A stretch of DNA of 64,000 bases from Tenacibaculum agarivorans (GCF_001936575.1 NZ_MSMP01000003.1:173229-237228), one strand, 5' to 3'. Numbered from the stretch's first letter, positions 31,288 through 42,978 are shown. Notes: a model not told the origin generated them from the sequence alone. Made by a program: numbers and translations.

Positions 31288-32691
31288 ATGAGTCATACAT
31301 CAAAAACTAGATCATCCTTTTTTAGTCATATTCCACATGCAATTACCATGTTATTTGGTATTATCATTTTTGTTTCGCTGTTAACTTATATATTACCTGC
31401 TGGAATGTATGAACGCGTATTAGTGAATGGGAGAAAGACAGTTATTCCAAATTCTTATCGAACCATTATATCAACTCCTATTGGAATATTAGACATGTTT
31501 AAAGCTATTCCTTTAGGTTTTAAAGCTGCTGTAGAAATCATTTTTATTGTACTGGCAGGAGGAATTATGTTCGGCTTTATGGATAAAACTAAAGCTGTTG
31601 AAAATGCTGTAGGTACACTCGTTAAAAAATTAGGGTTAAGAAATAAATATCTCATCATTGTTATTATGACTTTCATCTATGGGATTCTTGGTATTGCTGT
31701 AGGATATGAAAATAATATAGCTATGGTACCAATAGCTGCAGTATTAAGCCTTGCTTTAGGAGGCGATTTAATTTTAGCCACAGGTATATCTGTTGGAGCA
31801 ATGACCGTTGGTTTTGGACTATCACCAATCAATCCTTATACGGTAGGTACTGGACATAAACTGGCAGAATTGCCAATGTTTTCAGGTGCTTTACTCCGTA
31901 GTTTACTTTGCTTTGCAGCTTTATCTATTATGGCATTCTATAATGTGCGTTACTTTAAGAAAATTACTTTAGATCCCACCAAGAGTCTGGGAAAAGATCT
32001 TGACGTTAGTGAATTATCGTTATCCCAACCTATAGAAACATATCGCTTAACAATCAGAAATTGGATAGTCATTTCTATTTTTTTCCTAGGACTTGCGATA
32101 ATTTTATATGGTGTTTTTAATCTAAATTGGTACATCAATGAGTTGTCAGCCATATTTTTAATGATTGCATTACTTTCTGGTTTAGTGTCCAATATGAGTG
32201 CCACTAAAATGAGTGAAACAGTATTAAAATCAGTAAGTTTAGCAGCACCAGGTGCATTTATGGTTGGTTTTGCTACTTCTATTAAAGTATTAATGGAAAT
32301 GGGAAATATTGGAGATACTATTTCACATCAACTGTCAACCATATTACAAGGTTTACCATTACATGCATCAGCTATTTGTATGTCAATTTCACAATCTGTA
32401 ATTAACTTTTTTATACCATCTGGAAGCGGACAAGCCTTAGCCACACTACCTGTAATGCTTCCTTTAGGGGAATCACTTGGTTTAACAAGGCAAATTACTA
32501 TTCTGGCCTTTCAAATAGGTGATGGTGTTTCAAACCTTATTAATCCTACTTTAGGAGGATTAATAGCAATGTTAAGTATGTGTCGTGTACCTATAGATAG
32601 ATGGTTAAGATTCATATTCCCAGTTTTATTAAGTATTGTAGCTATATCTTTTTTAACATTGATTATAGCAGTAACTATAAATTACAATTAA
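31288..32691 (+). CDS. YfcC-family membrane carrier
   Basis: The 467-aa protein has about twelve membrane helices. SHIPHAITMLFGIIIFVSLL with YILPAG at the start, VGYENNIAMVPIAAV and the FFIPSGSGQALATLPVMLPL helix-break motif are typical of the YfcC/basic amino acid (ArcD-like) carrier family. Substrates in this family are amino acids or small carboxylates. It is followed by a deacetylase gene one base after its stop, so it may import an N-acylated amino acid or dipeptide. Confidence 0.82.
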   Translation: MSHTSKTRSSFFSHIPHAITMLFGIIIFVSLLTYILPAGMYERVLVNGRKTVIPNSYRTIISTPIGILDMFKAIPLGFKAAVEIIFIVLAGGIMFGFMDKTKAVENAVGTLVKKLGLRNKYLIIVIMTFIYGILGIAVGYENNIAMVPIAAVLSLALGGDLILATGISVGAMTVGFGLSPINPYTVGTGHKLAELPMFSGALLRSLLCFAALSIMAFYNVRYFKKITLDPTKSLGKDLDVSELSLSQPIETYRLTIRNWIVISIFFLGLAIILYGVFNLNWYINELSAIFLMIALLSGLVSNMSATKMSETVLKSVSLAAPGAFMVGFATSIKVLMEMGNIGDTISHQLSTILQGLPLHASAICMSISQSVINFFIPSGSGQALATLPVMLPLGESLGLTRQITILAFQIGDGVSNLINPTLGGLIAMLSMCRVPIDRWLRFIFPVLLSIVAISFLTLIIAVTINYN

Positions 32692-32692
32692 A

Positions 32693-33859
32693 ATGACCGT
32701 AGAAAATATTCTTGAAAAACTTGTCGCATTCCCAGTGTTAGGTGGTGAAAGTAACTTAACTATCATCCATTGGATAAAAGAATATATTGAATCGTATGGA
32801 ATACAAACAAATTTGGTTCCTAATGCAGAAGGAAACAAAGCTTCTTTACATTGTAGAATCGGACCAGAAATTGATGGTGGTGTAATTCTTTCAGGTCATA
32901 CAGATGTGGTACCTGTTGCTGGACAAAAATGGGATACAGATCCTTTTATATTGACCGATAAAAACGACGGAAAATTATATGGAAGAGGTTCTTGTGATAT
33001 GAAAGGTTTTGTAGCGTGTTGTTTAGCTGTATTACCTGAAATGATAAAAGCTGACTTAAAAAAGCCTATTTATTTTGCGTTTTCTTATGATGAAGAAATA
33101 GGTTGTTTAGCAGGAACTGAATTAGCGCAAACTATCAAAAGCTTTTATACAGAAACACCAAAATATGCCATAATTGGGGAGCCTTCTTTAATGGAACCTA
33201 TTGTTGGACAAAAAGGAATCCACATTTTAGAAACTTATGTAAATGGTTCTGAAGGACATAGTAGTCGAATAAAACAAGAGGTTAGTGCTATTCATGAATC
33301 TATGCGTTTGATTCTTTGGTTGGAAAATAAAATGAATCAATTAATTGCTGATAAGCAATTTGATGATCGTTTTCATCCACCACATTCTACTATACACATT
33401 GGGCAAGTAAGTGGCGGAATTGCTCCTAATATCATTGCAGACAAAGCCCATTTTTATTGGGATTTACGTACTATACCTATGGACGATGTAACGGCTATAG
33501 TTGCTGAGTTTGAAAACTATTGTAGTGAACGAGAGGATCAATTAAGAAAAACATTCCCAGGTTTTAGTATTAAGTCCATTGAAAATCATCCAGCTGTTCC
33601 ACATTTAGATACTAAAGATAATGCAGATGTGGTTGACTTTATCAAAAGAATTTGTGGTAAATCAAAATTAAATACAGTTGCTTATGCTTCGGAAGCTGGT
33701 CAGTTCGCTAATGAAGGTTTTCAATCTGTTATCTGCGGACCAGGATCTATTGCTCAAGCACATAGAGCTAATGAATTTATTACTAAAGAACAATTAGAAA
33801 AGGGAAAACAAATGATTCAGAAACTCATTCAAGAATTATCTTCTGATAATTTCATGTAG
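32693..33859 (+). CDS. argE: Acetylornithine deacetylase (ArgE-type M20 metallo-hydrolase)
   Basis: The 388-aa cytosolic enzyme shows the M20 metal-site motifs LSGHTDVVPV, GRGSCDMKGF, YDEEIGC and IGEPS, plus a dimerisation domain (VNGSEGHSSRI) and a C-terminal GPGSIAQAHRANEF. It removes the acetyl group from N-acetylornithine or related N-acyl amino acids. Its tight coupling to a carrier rather than arginine genes makes a catabolic or scavenging use likely; the exact substrate is open. Confidence 0.82.
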   Translation: MTVENILEKLVAFPVLGGESNLTIIHWIKEYIESYGIQTNLVPNAEGNKASLHCRIGPEIDGGVILSGHTDVVPVAGQKWDTDPFILTDKNDGKLYGRGSCDMKGFVACCLAVLPEMIKADLKKPIYFAFSYDEEIGCLAGTELAQTIKSFYTETPKYAIIGEPSLMEPIVGQKGIHILETYVNGSEGHSSRIKQEVSAIHESMRLILWLENKMNQLIADKQFDDRFHPPHSTIHIGQVSGGIAPNIIADKAHFYWDLRTIPMDDVTAIVAEFENYCSEREDQLRKTFPGFSIKSIENHPAVPHLDTKDNADVVDFIKRICGKSKLNTVAYASEAGQFANEGFQSVICGPGSIAQAHRANEFITKEQLEKGKQMIQKLIQELSSDNFM

Positions 33860-34028
33860 CTAATGAAAGTTTATAATTAAAAAGCGTACTAAGGAGAATA
33901 AAATGCTTTGTATTATATGATAATGATAAAATGTAAGAGAGAAAGAAATCATTTATTGTGAATTAGAAATTTGAAAACCAATAACAGGAAATTATTCAAC
34001 TTAACTAAATACATATAAATCTTAAAAC

Positions 34029-37000
34029 ATGAATTCATTTTCAAAATTATTATTTGCATTGGGATTAATGCTCTTAATAATTCCACTACAAGCTCAAAAA
34101 ACGGATAGTAAAACCTTTGCAGGTTTAAAACTTAGAAACATCGGACCCGCTTTTACTTCAGGAAGAATTGCAGACATTGCGATTCATCCTACCAATGAAA
34201 ACATTTGGTATGTTGCTGTAGGATCTGGTGGGGTATGGAAAACAACCAATTCAGGAACTACATGGAAGCCTATTTTTGATAAAAAAACAACATTTTCTAT
34301 AGGTTGTGTAGCTATAGATCCTAATAATCCACATACGATTTGGGTAGGTACAGGAGAAAATGTAGGAGGGCGTCACGTAGCTTTTGGTGATGGTATCTAC
34401 GTAAGCCATGATGATGGTGCGAGTTGGAAAAATATGGGTTTAAAAAAATCAGAGCATCTTTCTAAAATTATAGTTCATCCGGAAGATTCTAATATTATTT
34501 GGGCAGTTTCACAAGGCCCATTATGGACTTCTGGAGGAGAAAGAGGTGTATATAAATCTACAGATGGAGGAAAGTCTTGGAAAAGAACTCTAGGAGATAA
34601 CAAATGGATAGGAGCTACTGATTTAGTTATGGATCCTAGAAATGCAGATGTTTTATATGCAGCTACTTGGCAACGTCATCGTACTGTTGCAGGATACTTA
34701 GGTGGAGGACCGGGTTCAGGAATTCATAAAAGTACTGACGGTGGTGAAACATGGACATCCTTAAAAAAAGGAATTCCTAGCTCGAACTTAGGTAAAATAG
34801 GTTTAGCAATTTCACCATTCAATCCAGATGTAATTTATGCTGCTATTGAGTTGGATAGAAGAAAAGGAGGCGTATTTATGTCTACAAATAGGGGAGCATC
34901 TTGGAAAAAACAATCTAATGCTGTTTCTGGAGGTACTGGACCACATTACTATCAAGAATTATATGCATCTCCTCATCATGAAGGTAAATTGTTTTTAATG
35001 AACAATTATGTACAGATTTCAGACGATCATGGTAAGACATTCTATACCATGAACGAGAAAAATAAGCATGTTGATAGTCATGCAATGGCATTTAAAGCTT
35101 CAGATCCAAATTATGTATTATTTGGAACAGACGGGGGTTTATATGAAAGTTTCGATTTAACTAAGAGTTGGAAGTTTATTAGGAACTTACCCATTACACA
35201 GTATTTTAAATTAGCTGTAGATGATTCTAAACCATTTTATAAAATTTATGGAGGAACGCAAGATAATGGATCGCACGGTGGACCTTCTCAAACTATGTAT
35301 TCTGATGGAATTACTAATTCTGATTGGTGGAAAACATTAGGTGCAGATGGACATCAATCTGCTATAGAACCTGGTAATCCAAATATTACATATGGAGAGT
35401 TCCAACAAGGAGCACTATGGCGAATTGACCAAACTACTAAGGAAATTGTGTTTATTCAGCCACAAGCTATGGAAGGAGATCCTTTTGAGCGTTTCAACTG
35501 GGATGCGCCTATTTTAGTGAGTCCTCACAATCCAAAGCGTTTATATTTTGCATCACAACGTGTGTGGAAATCAGAAAATAGAGGAGATGATTGGACTCCT
35601 ATTTCTAAGGATTTAACACTAAATCAAGATCGTATTACATTGCCTTTCTATGGAAAACAACAAAGTTGGGACAATGCATGGGATGTATATGCCATGTCTA
35701 ATTACAATACGATTACATCATTAGCAGAATCACCTAAACAAGAAGGTTTAGTGTATGCAGGTACAGATGATGGAATTATCCAAACTACTGAGGATGGTGG
35801 TACAACATGGAGAAAATCTTCATTAAACACTGTTAAGGGACTTGGTTTTGTTCCTTTTGTAAATGATGTTCGTACAGATTTATTTGATGCTAATACTGTT
35901 TATGCAGCAGTTGATAATCATAAATATGGCGATTATAAACCTTATATACTTAAAAGTACAGACAAAGGAAGAAGTTGGTCTATAATTAGTGGCGATTTAC
36001 CTGATCGTCTTTTAATTTGGAGATTAGTTCAAGATCATGTCAATAAAAACTTATTATTTGCTGCCACAGAATATGGTATATATTTCACAAATAATGGTGG
36101 TAAAAACTGGATACAATTAAAAGGAGGAGTTCCTACTATACCATTTAGAGACATTACCATACAAAGAAGAGAAAATGATTTAGTTGGCGCTTCTTTTGGA
36201 AGAGGTTTCTTTGTATTAGATGACATTACACCATTACGTAACTTTACTACATCAATGTTATCTAAAGAAGCTACGTTATTCCCTATCAAAGATGCATATT
36301 GGTATAGAGAATGGAGTAGAGTTGGGAGTCAAGGAGATGCTGAATATAAAGCACCAAATGCACCATTTGGAGCACGATTTACGTACTTTATGGCCGATAA
36401 AGTGAAATCATTAAAAGATGTACGTAAAGAAAAAGAAAAAACAAATACAGATTTTCCAGGTTGGGAAGCTATTGAAAAGGAGAAAAACCAAGAGTCTCCT
36501 GCTATTTTGTTGATTATAAAAGATACTAAAGGAAATATAGTAAATACTGTTAAAGGAACCAATAAAAAAGGGTTCAATAGGGTAAATTGGAAATTAGATT
36601 ATCCAGACAAAAGAGGAGAAAGGTTAACGCCTAGAAAACGCAGTGGTTTCGGCGGAGGTGGAGGTATGTTGGTCACTCCTGGAACATATACAGCTACTTT
36701 AGTTAAACGTGTAGATGGAGTTACTACAGTACTCCAAGGACCTGAAGAATTTAAAGTAGTTCCTATGTATGATGGTGCTTTACCAAGAAAGTCTTTTGAT
36801 GAAATGAATCAGTTTAGAGAGAGTTTTGTTGCTTTTCAACAAGATTTGACAGCTACAAATATGATGATGGACCAGCAACTTAAAAAAGTTGGAGCAATGA
36901 AAAGAGCTGCTGATAAAACAATAGCACCTAATGATGCACTGATAAAAGATATTAATACAGCTAGATTACGACTATTAGCTATTCAAAAAGAGTTAAGAGG

Positions 37001-37259
37001 TGATGCTGTTAAAAATGAAGTTGGAGAAAAATCAAATCCAACTGCTAATGATGGTGGACGTCTTGGATGGGCTGGATTTACTAGTACTTATGGACCAACT
37101 GGCACACATAAAGCGCTATTACAACGTGTAAAAAATCAGTTGAAATCGGTTAAAAGTAAACTAAACACTATTACTATTAACGAATTACCTGCTATTGAAA
37201 GACGTTTAAAAGAAGCTGGAGCTCCTTGGATAGAAGGGCAAGGATTAATCAAAAATTAG
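34029..37259 (+). CDS. Secreted VPS10/BNR-repeat propeller protein
   Basis: The 1076-aa protein has a signal peptide ending in LQAQ. Repeated Asp-box/BNR motifs follow (GGVWKTTNSGTTW, GIYVSHDDGASW, GVYKSTDGGKSW, GIHKSTDGGETW, GGVFMSTNRGASW, GIIQTTEDGGTTW and others), forming one large or two beta-propellers over about residues 30-750, as in sortilin/VPS10-like exoproteins. The last 300 residues include a FlgD-like strand region (LIIKDTKGNIV...NRVNWKLDYPD) and helices. It has a paralogue at 39554. The role is unknown, possibly peptide binding or hydrolysis at the surface. Confidence 0.82.
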   Translation: MNSFSKLLFALGLMLLIIPLQAQKTDSKTFAGLKLRNIGPAFTSGRIADIAIHPTNENIWYVAVGSGGVWKTTNSGTTWKPIFDKKTTFSIGCVAIDPNNPHTIWVGTGENVGGRHVAFGDGIYVSHDDGASWKNMGLKKSEHLSKIIVHPEDSNIIWAVSQGPLWTSGGERGVYKSTDGGKSWKRTLGDNKWIGATDLVMDPRNADVLYAATWQRHRTVAGYLGGGPGSGIHKSTDGGETWTSLKKGIPSSNLGKIGLAISPFNPDVIYAAIELDRRKGGVFMSTNRGASWKKQSNAVSGGTGPHYYQELYASPHHEGKLFLMNNYVQISDDHGKTFYTMNEKNKHVDSHAMAFKASDPNYVLFGTDGGLYESFDLTKSWKFIRNLPITQYFKLAVDDSKPFYKIYGGTQDNGSHGGPSQTMYSDGITNSDWWKTLGADGHQSAIEPGNPNITYGEFQQGALWRIDQTTKEIVFIQPQAMEGDPFERFNWDAPILVSPHNPKRLYFASQRVWKSENRGDDWTPISKDLTLNQDRITLPFYGKQQSWDNAWDVYAMSNYNTITSLAESPKQEGLVYAGTDDGIIQTTEDGGTTWRKSSLNTVKGLGFVPFVNDVRTDLFDANTVYAAVDNHKYGDYKPYILKSTDKGRSWSIISGDLPDRLLIWRLVQDHVNKNLLFAATEYGIYFTNNGGKNWIQLKGGVPTIPFRDITIQRRENDLVGASFGRGFFVLDDITPLRNFTTSMLSKEATLFPIKDAYWYREWSRVGSQGDAEYKAPNAPFGARFTYFMADKVKSLKDVRKEKEKTNTDFPGWEAIEKEKNQESPAILLIIKDTKGNIVNTVKGTNKKGFNRVNWKLDYPDKRGERLTPRKRSGFGGGGGMLVTPGTYTATLVKRVDGVTTVLQGPEEFKVVPMYDGALPRKSFDEMNQFRESFVAFQQDLTATNMMMDQQLKKVGAMKRAADKTIAPNDALIKDINTARLRLLAIQKELRGDAVKNEVGEKSNPTANDGGRLGWAGFTSTYGPTGTHKALLQRVKNQLKSVKSKLNTITINELPAIERRLKEAGAPWIEGQGLIKN

Positions 37260-37282
37260 TACTAGTATTGGTATAAAAAATT

Positions 37283-37314
37283 AAAGTGATTGTATGTCTA
37301 CAATCACTTTTTTT
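37283..37314 (+). terminator. Intrinsic terminator after the first propeller gene
   Basis: Perfect 12-bp arms AAAGTGATTGTA (37283-37294) and TACAATCACTTT (37299-37310) with a TGTC loop and a T-run. Confidence 0.85.
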
Positions 37315-37477
37315 GTGTTTAATAGATACTAAAATGATTTAGAGCATTTATTTAATGAGTATTACATCGAATTAAATAGGTTTGTTCAGTTTTTATCATG
37401 TTAACAATTCATGTTTTTTAGGTTAAATCTTGTTTATTTATGAAATACATAAAATTTACAATGTAAAATCATCAATA

Positions 37478-39355
37478 ATGAAAAAAAACATACTGCTTTT
37501 AATCAATTTACTTATAATTAACTTTCTGTATTCACAATCTATAGAAGTAACTCTTGATTTTAGTCATAAACATGTAGTAGGTACAGTAGATACATTTGAA
37601 AGATCTAAATTTATCACCATTCATTCTGCTAATCACGAAGAATTAACAGCTGGTCAACAAAAATTAATGGAATATCTAATCAATGACTTAGAAGTTTATT
37701 ACGGTAGAGAAGCTGGAACATTAACTAATTTTGGTCCTTTATATCCTGAAAAACATATCAAGGGGTTACAAGATTATAATACCTACTATAAACAAAATCA
37801 CTTTGCTCATCAACTTGAAAAAGCTCAAGAATTGGTATTAGCAGGACAATACAGCTTATATGATGTATTTGTATCAGCAGCAAAAGACAATCATGCTTTA
37901 GCAGGTAAAAATTATGGGGCATATGTATGTGATTATTTACGTAATGTAAATGGAACGGGAGGAATAAACGGACTACCTAGAGCTAAATATATTGAACTAC
38001 TTAACGAACCTTTATGGGAACAAATTGATCAGTATATAGTTTGGAAAGGTGGAGGTCCAAATAAGGAAGAAGAAAAAGTAATTTTAAGTGAAATTTTCAC
38101 TTTCCATAAAGAAGCTGCTAAAGAAATTCATAGACAATTACCAGGTACTAAAGTTGGAGGATTTGCAGAAGCATGGCCAGATCCAGAATCTAGAGATTTT
38201 TTCAATTGGGAAACACGTTGGAAAACCTTTATTGATGACAATGGAGCAGATATGGATTATTTTTCATTTCATTTATATGATAAACACTGTTTAGGAACTA
38301 AAAAGACCTATCGTATGGGAGGGAATTTAGAGGCTTTCATGGATTTACTTTCACATTACAGTCATTTGACTTTAGGAAAAGAAAAACCTTTCTTAATAAC
38401 AGAATATGGAGGTAGATCTCATTGTTATGAAAATAGTGGTACAAGAAGTGACATTCATGATTGGCTATTCACAAGTTCTATGAATGCTATGATGATGCAA
38501 TTTATGGACCGAACAGATATGATAGAAAAAGCTATTCCATATATCATGGCTATTTGGACACCTGAATGGAATATTTTTAGATTAGATCTTCCTATTAATA
38601 AACAAGATGTATTTTCAGAATATATAAAGTTCTATGAATTATGGAAAGGTGTAAATGGGACTAGAAAAGTAACAACATCTACTGATCTAGATTTACAAGT
38701 AGATGCTTATAGTGATGGAAATAAAACCTATCTAATTCTAAACAATATTGATAATAAAGCTGTAACCGTAAATGTAAAAGAATTAGGTCTTTTAAAAAAT
38801 GAGATTTCAAATATAACATCGAGACATTTTCATTATAAAAACTCAGATTTTAAATTAGATACCAATACCTATAAAAACTTACCCAAAAAACTAAAAATAG
38901 GAGGATTTGGTACTAGAATTTTAGTTTATGAGACTAAGAATACTCCAGATATTGAATTTACATCAACAGAAACAAGAAATTATGCTACTGAATACAAAAA
39001 AAAGATAACAAAGAATACCGCTATTCATTTTGACATTAATAGCATAAATAAAGGAATGAATGGCGCTGCATTGTTGAAATTAGGATTGGGAAGAGATCAT
39101 GGTTTATCTTTACAACCGAAGGTTAAAATCAACGAGGAATTATTAAGCGTACCTAGAGATCTTCGTGGAGATGCACAAACTGATAAAGCTTCCTTTTTTG
39201 GAATGTTAGAAATTAAAGTTCCTCATAATTTAATAAAAGAAAATAATATTGTTACAGTTGAATTCCCTGACACAGGAGGATATATAACAAGTGTAGTACT
39301 GCGTTCATTCAATATGAACAAAGGAAATGTAAAAGTAACGAAGAAAAGTCTTTAA
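37478..39355 (+). CDS. Secreted GH86-like beta-agarase/porphyranase
   Basis: The 625-aa protein has a signal peptide (start at ATG 37478, which gives it cleanly). A TIM-barrel-like region has Glu177 in IELLNEPLW and Glu309 in FLITEYGGRS, the acid/base and nucleophile pattern of clan GH-A enzymes. VGTVDTFERSKFITIH near the start resembles GH86. Beta-sandwich modules follow (about 380-625). It would cut agar- or porphyran-type galactans from red algae. It has no T9SS domain and no SusCD neighbours, so it is not in a standard polysaccharide locus. Confidence 0.65.
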   Translation: MKKNILLLINLLIINFLYSQSIEVTLDFSHKHVVGTVDTFERSKFITIHSANHEELTAGQQKLMEYLINDLEVYYGREAGTLTNFGPLYPEKHIKGLQDYNTYYKQNHFAHQLEKAQELVLAGQYSLYDVFVSAAKDNHALAGKNYGAYVCDYLRNVNGTGGINGLPRAKYIELLNEPLWEQIDQYIVWKGGGPNKEEEKVILSEIFTFHKEAAKEIHRQLPGTKVGGFAEAWPDPESRDFFNWETRWKTFIDDNGADMDYFSFHLYDKHCLGTKKTYRMGGNLEAFMDLLSHYSHLTLGKEKPFLITEYGGRSHCYENSGTRSDIHDWLFTSSMNAMMMQFMDRTDMIEKAIPYIMAIWTPEWNIFRLDLPINKQDVFSEYIKFYELWKGVNGTRKVTTSTDLDLQVDAYSDGNKTYLILNNIDNKAVTVNVKELGLLKNEISNITSRHFHYKNSDFKLDTNTYKNLPKKLKIGGFGTRILVYETKNTPDIEFTSTETRNYATEYKKKITKNTAIHFDINSINKGMNGAALLKLGLGRDHGLSLQPKVKINEELLSVPRDLRGDAQTDKASFFGMLEIKVPHNLIKENNIVTVEFPDTGGYITSVVLRSFNMNKGNVKVTKKSL

Positions 39356-39380
39356 ATTATTTAAAACTATCTCAAAAAAG

Positions 39381-39424
39381 AAAATCGAAGATCTGTTTTA
39401 ATCAACAAATCTTCGATTTTTTTA
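39381..39424 (+). terminator. Intrinsic terminator after the GH86-like gene
   Basis: Arms AAAATCGAAGAT (39381-39392) and ATCTTCGATTTT (39409-39420) followed by T residues. Confidence 0.8.
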
Positions 39425-39496
39425 TTTCTAAATAATAAGTAAATTTCCTCGGGGCAAGCCTAAGAGGTATTTATAATTGACTAACCATTTTTATTT

Positions 39497-39523
39497 CGAG
39501 ACAAGTCTCGGGGTATTATACCC
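39497..39523. repeat. Two small abutting hairpins
   Basis: CGAGAC/GTCTCG (39497-39510), then GGGTAT/ATACCC around one base (39511-39523). This lies in the 3' region of the convergent propeller gene and may be part of its terminator. Confidence 0.4.
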
Positions 39524-39553
39524 TTTGGCGGTGCCAATAAAAGAATTATTTAT

Positions 39554-42500
39554 CTATTTTGTCTTAATAGCTCCAATTCCAGCATTCCATAGTTGTTTAT
39601 TGTAATTAGGAATCTTAATGTTGATCAAATTTTCTGCTGTTGCTTTTAAGCTTATCCACTGTTTATCCAATTCAGCTTTTCTATCTATTGACGCTTGTGT
39701 AACTTTGGGTAAACTACTATTCGTTTGGTTCATTAGGAACAAATACTCCGCGGTAAATTTATTCTCAAAATTTTCTACATCATCATAAGCTTGTGATCTG
39801 CGTTGTACCATTTGCTCATCCCATACTTTTATCTCTTTTAAAAGTGCTTTCCCTTTTTCAATTAATGCAGTTTCTTTATTTTGTTTTTTCAATTGTTTTA
39901 GAGCTTCTTTGATATCTTTAGACATGGCACTCAATAAATTAACTTTAGTATGCATTTCTGTCGCACTAGCTTCAAGTTGGCTCATAATCAAATCATAAGC
40001 ATTATAGTCCTCTTTAGTGATTGTATACTTAGGATTTTCTTTAATTATCGCTTTAGTAGTATATGTTTTTCCATCGTATTTTAAATTCATAGTATATGTA
40101 CCTGGAACAACTTTATGTCCTCTGAAATTTGCTTCAATATAAACCTTAGGAACACCTGGAACAATTTTATGTTGCATATTCCATACAAAACGATTCAATC
40201 CTTTTTTCTTAGGTAACCTAGGTGCTCTCGGTGCGCCACCTCCATTATGAGGCACATAATTTTCATCCTTTTTAGACGTATATGAATTGATAAGTTTACC
40301 AGAACTATCTGTGATTGTTAATTCAACAGGTTTTGATTTGTCAATCTTAGGAAGTTCATAATATAATTCAATTCCATTCGTAGGATTTACTCCTACAAAG
40401 TTTTGCATTCCCTTGAATTTATCTACATTACCATTCATTCTACTTCCCCAAAAACCATAATAAATTGGCTCTGGATTGTAAACCTTTACTTTTTCACTCT
40501 TAGAACCATCATATTGAGATAATAACGATAAATTATCTAAAATCCAGAAAGACCTTCCAGAAGTAGCCACAATTAAATCATTACGATGCACCTTTAAATC
40601 TAAAATAGGTGTGGTAGGTAAGTTTCTTTGAAAAGGTTCCCAGGTTTTCCCATCATTAAAAGAAATATAAATTCCTAACTCTGTACCTGCATATAATAAT
40701 CCTTTTTTAGTCTTATCTTCACGAATAACTCGTGTATGAGCTCCGTTAGGAATTCCAGTATTAATTGATTTCCATGTTTTTCCATAGTTATCACTTTTGA
40801 AAAGGGCAGGAGTGTAGTCACCTAATTTATACTTGGTAGTAGCAATATATACTACTGCAGGATTATGAGGCGACACTTCAATTGCATTAACTAATGTTTC
40901 TCCTAAATTTTTAGGTGTAATATCTTTCCAGTTTTTTCCATTATCCTTAGTAACATGCACTAAACCATCATCACTTCCAGAATAAAAAACGCCTTTTTCG
41001 TGAGGAGATTCTATTAAATAACTAATCGTTCCATAATTTTCTGCACCAACAGCTTCATTGGTATATGGTCCTCCACCTTTACCTTGTTTTTCATCTATAT
41101 CTCTCGTTAGGTCAGGAGAGAAATGTGTCCAGTTTTTACCCAAATCTGTTGATTTTAACACCAATTGAGCAGCATGATAAATTGTATTCGGTTCGTGCTG
41201 AGACCAAATAATTGGAGCGTTCCAATTGTATAGATACTTCATATCTCTAGCAGCTTTACCTAAATATTGAATAGGCGCACTCATTATTTTTGTGCTAATC
41301 TTACTATTCATATCCAATGCGTTGATAGTTCCTAAGTAACTACCACCTACAGTAATGTTAGGATTGTTTTTATCAAACGCTAAAAATGCACTTTCACCAC
41401 CAGCAGCTGGAGTCCAATTACGTTCAGAAATACTACTTCCAGTCATATTCATACTGGCAATTTTTAAAGATGTATTGTCTTGTTGACCCGCATAAATATT
41501 ATATGGAAATAAGTTATCTACATTAATTCTGTAAAATTGTGCGGTTGGCATGATACTTTGAGTAGACCAGGTTTTCCCAAAATTGTAAGAAATAGCTGCT
41601 CCACCGTCATTCGCAATTACCATATTCTTTGGATTATTAGGATTGATCCATAAATCATGGAAATCACCATGTGTTCCAGTAATTCTTGACCATTTCTTCC
41701 CTCCATTTAAAGAGCGTAAAGCAGGAGCACTTAATACATACACAATTTGATCATTTTTTGGATCAGTGAAAACTTCTGCATAATACCATGCACGTTGAGT
41801 TAATCGATTATCTCCACTTACTTGTGACCAGCTTTTACCAGCATTATTCGATACATATAAGCCACTTTTATCTGTTTGCGTATCACTTTCTATTAAAGCA
41901 TATACTTTATTACTATTACTTCTACATACTGAAACTGCTAGTTTTCCTAATTTTTTAGGTAATCCTTTTTCTAATTTTGTCCATGTTTCTCCAGCATCTA
42001 CAGATTTATACAAGCCACTACCAGAACCACCACTAATCATTTTCCATGGTGTTCTTTGATGATGCCATAAAGCCGCATATAATACTTGTGGATTGTTCAT
42101 ATCTATAGACAATTCTGAAGCACCTGAATACTCATTACCATATAATGTCTTTTTCCATGTTTTTCCCCCATCAATAGATTTATAAACCCCTCTTTCCTTT
42201 GTTGGCAAACTATATTTACCTTGAGCAGCAACATATACAATATCTGGATTTGTAGGATGAACTACAATCCTTGAAATTTGTTCTGTTTTAGTTAAACCAA
42301 TATGTTTCCATGTTTTACCAGCATCAGTAGATTTATATACACCATCTCCGTAAGAAGTCATTACACCACGAATAGCGTGCTCTCCCATTCCTACATAAAC
42401 AACATTAGGATTACTCTCTGAAACAGCTACAGCTCCTACAGAGCCTGTTTTAAAAAAACCATCACTTATATTATTCCAGCGTTGACCAGCATCTTCTGTT

Positions 42501-42694
42501 TTCCACAATCCTCCACCTGTAGTTCCCATATAATAGGTGAGTGGATTATTTACAGTTCCTGAAGCCCCCACAGAACGTCCACCTCGAAATGGTCCAATAT
42601 TTCTATACTTCATGGAAGAAAAATATTGATCTGCTTTTTGAGCTAGCATCAATATTGGTAATAACAATACAATCAAAGTAACCTTAGATCTCAT
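39554..42694 (-). CDS. Secreted VPS10/BNR-repeat propeller protein, paralogue
   Basis: The 1046-aa protein starts with a signal peptide ending in LMLAQ and shares [11 protein letters not shown] and the following BNR motifs ([74 protein letters not shown]) with the protein at 34029. The C-terminal FlgD-like segment ([11 protein letters not shown], then [11 protein letters not shown]) and terminal helices are kept too. The pair flank the GH86-like gene in opposite orientation. Confidence 0.82.
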   Translation of the reverse strand: MRSKVTLIVLLLPILMLAQKADQYFSSMKYRNIGPFRGGRSVGASGTVNNPLTYYMGTTGGGLWKTEDAGQRWNNISDGFFKTGSVGAVAVSESNPNVVYVGMGEHAIRGVMTSYGDGVYKSTDAGKTWKHIGLTKTEQISRIVVHPTNPDIVYVAAQGKYSLPTKERGVYKSIDGGKTWKKTLYGNEYSGASELSIDMNNPQVLYAALWHHQRTPWKMISGGSGSGLYKSVDAGETWTKLEKGLPKKLGKLAVSVCRSNSNKVYALIESDTQTDKSGLYVSNNAGKSWSQVSGDNRLTQRAWYYAEVFTDPKNDQIVYVLSAPALRSLNGGKKWSRITGTHGDFHDLWINPNNPKNMVIANDGGAAISYNFGKTWSTQSIMPTAQFYRINVDNLFPYNIYAGQQDNTSLKIASMNMTGSSISERNWTPAAGGESAFLAFDKNNPNITVGGSYLGTINALDMNSKISTKIMSAPIQYLGKAARDMKYLYNWNAPIIWSQHEPNTIYHAAQLVLKSTDLGKNWTHFSPDLTRDIDEKQGKGGGPYTNEAVGAENYGTISYLIESPHEKGVFYSGSDDGLVHVTKDNGKNWKDITPKNLGETLVNAIEVSPHNPAVVYIATTKYKLGDYTPALFKSDNYGKTWKSINTGIPNGAHTRVIREDKTKKGLLYAGTELGIYISFNDGKTWEPFQRNLPTTPILDLKVHRNDLIVATSGRSFWILDNLSLLSQYDGSKSEKVKVYNPEPIYYGFWGSRMNGNVDKFKGMQNFVGVNPTNGIELYYELPKIDKSKPVELTITDSSGKLINSYTSKKDENYVPHNGGGAPRAPRLPKKKGLNRFVWNMQHKIVPGVPKVYIEANFRGHKVVPGTYTMNLKYDGKTYTTKAIIKENPKYTITKEDYNAYDLIMSQLEASATEMHTKVNLLSAMSKDIKEALKQLKKQNKETALIEKGKALLKEIKVWDEQMVQRRSQAYDDVENFENKFTAEYLFLMNQTNSSLPKVTQASIDRKAELDKQWISLKATAENLINIKIPNYNKQLWNAGIGAIKTK

Positions 42695-42978
42695 AAGTTC
42701 AGTATTTATTCGGTATTTATTAAGTGTCCTAAATTAAAAAGAATTATTGGGTTTGTAGCGTGTATCATAAAGGAAATAAAGACGATAAAATCGTAAAAGT
42801 GTTATTTATTTAACAAAATAATGCAAAAGCACAATTAAAATTAGTGCACTTATACCTTATTTAAGGTCTTTTATGTATTGATTTCATGATGTTTATGTTA
42901 TTAAATAAGAGTTTAAACTTCTTTCTGTGTATCTTAAAAGTAGTTAAATCTGTCTATTAATACTTAAAAATAAAAAAC

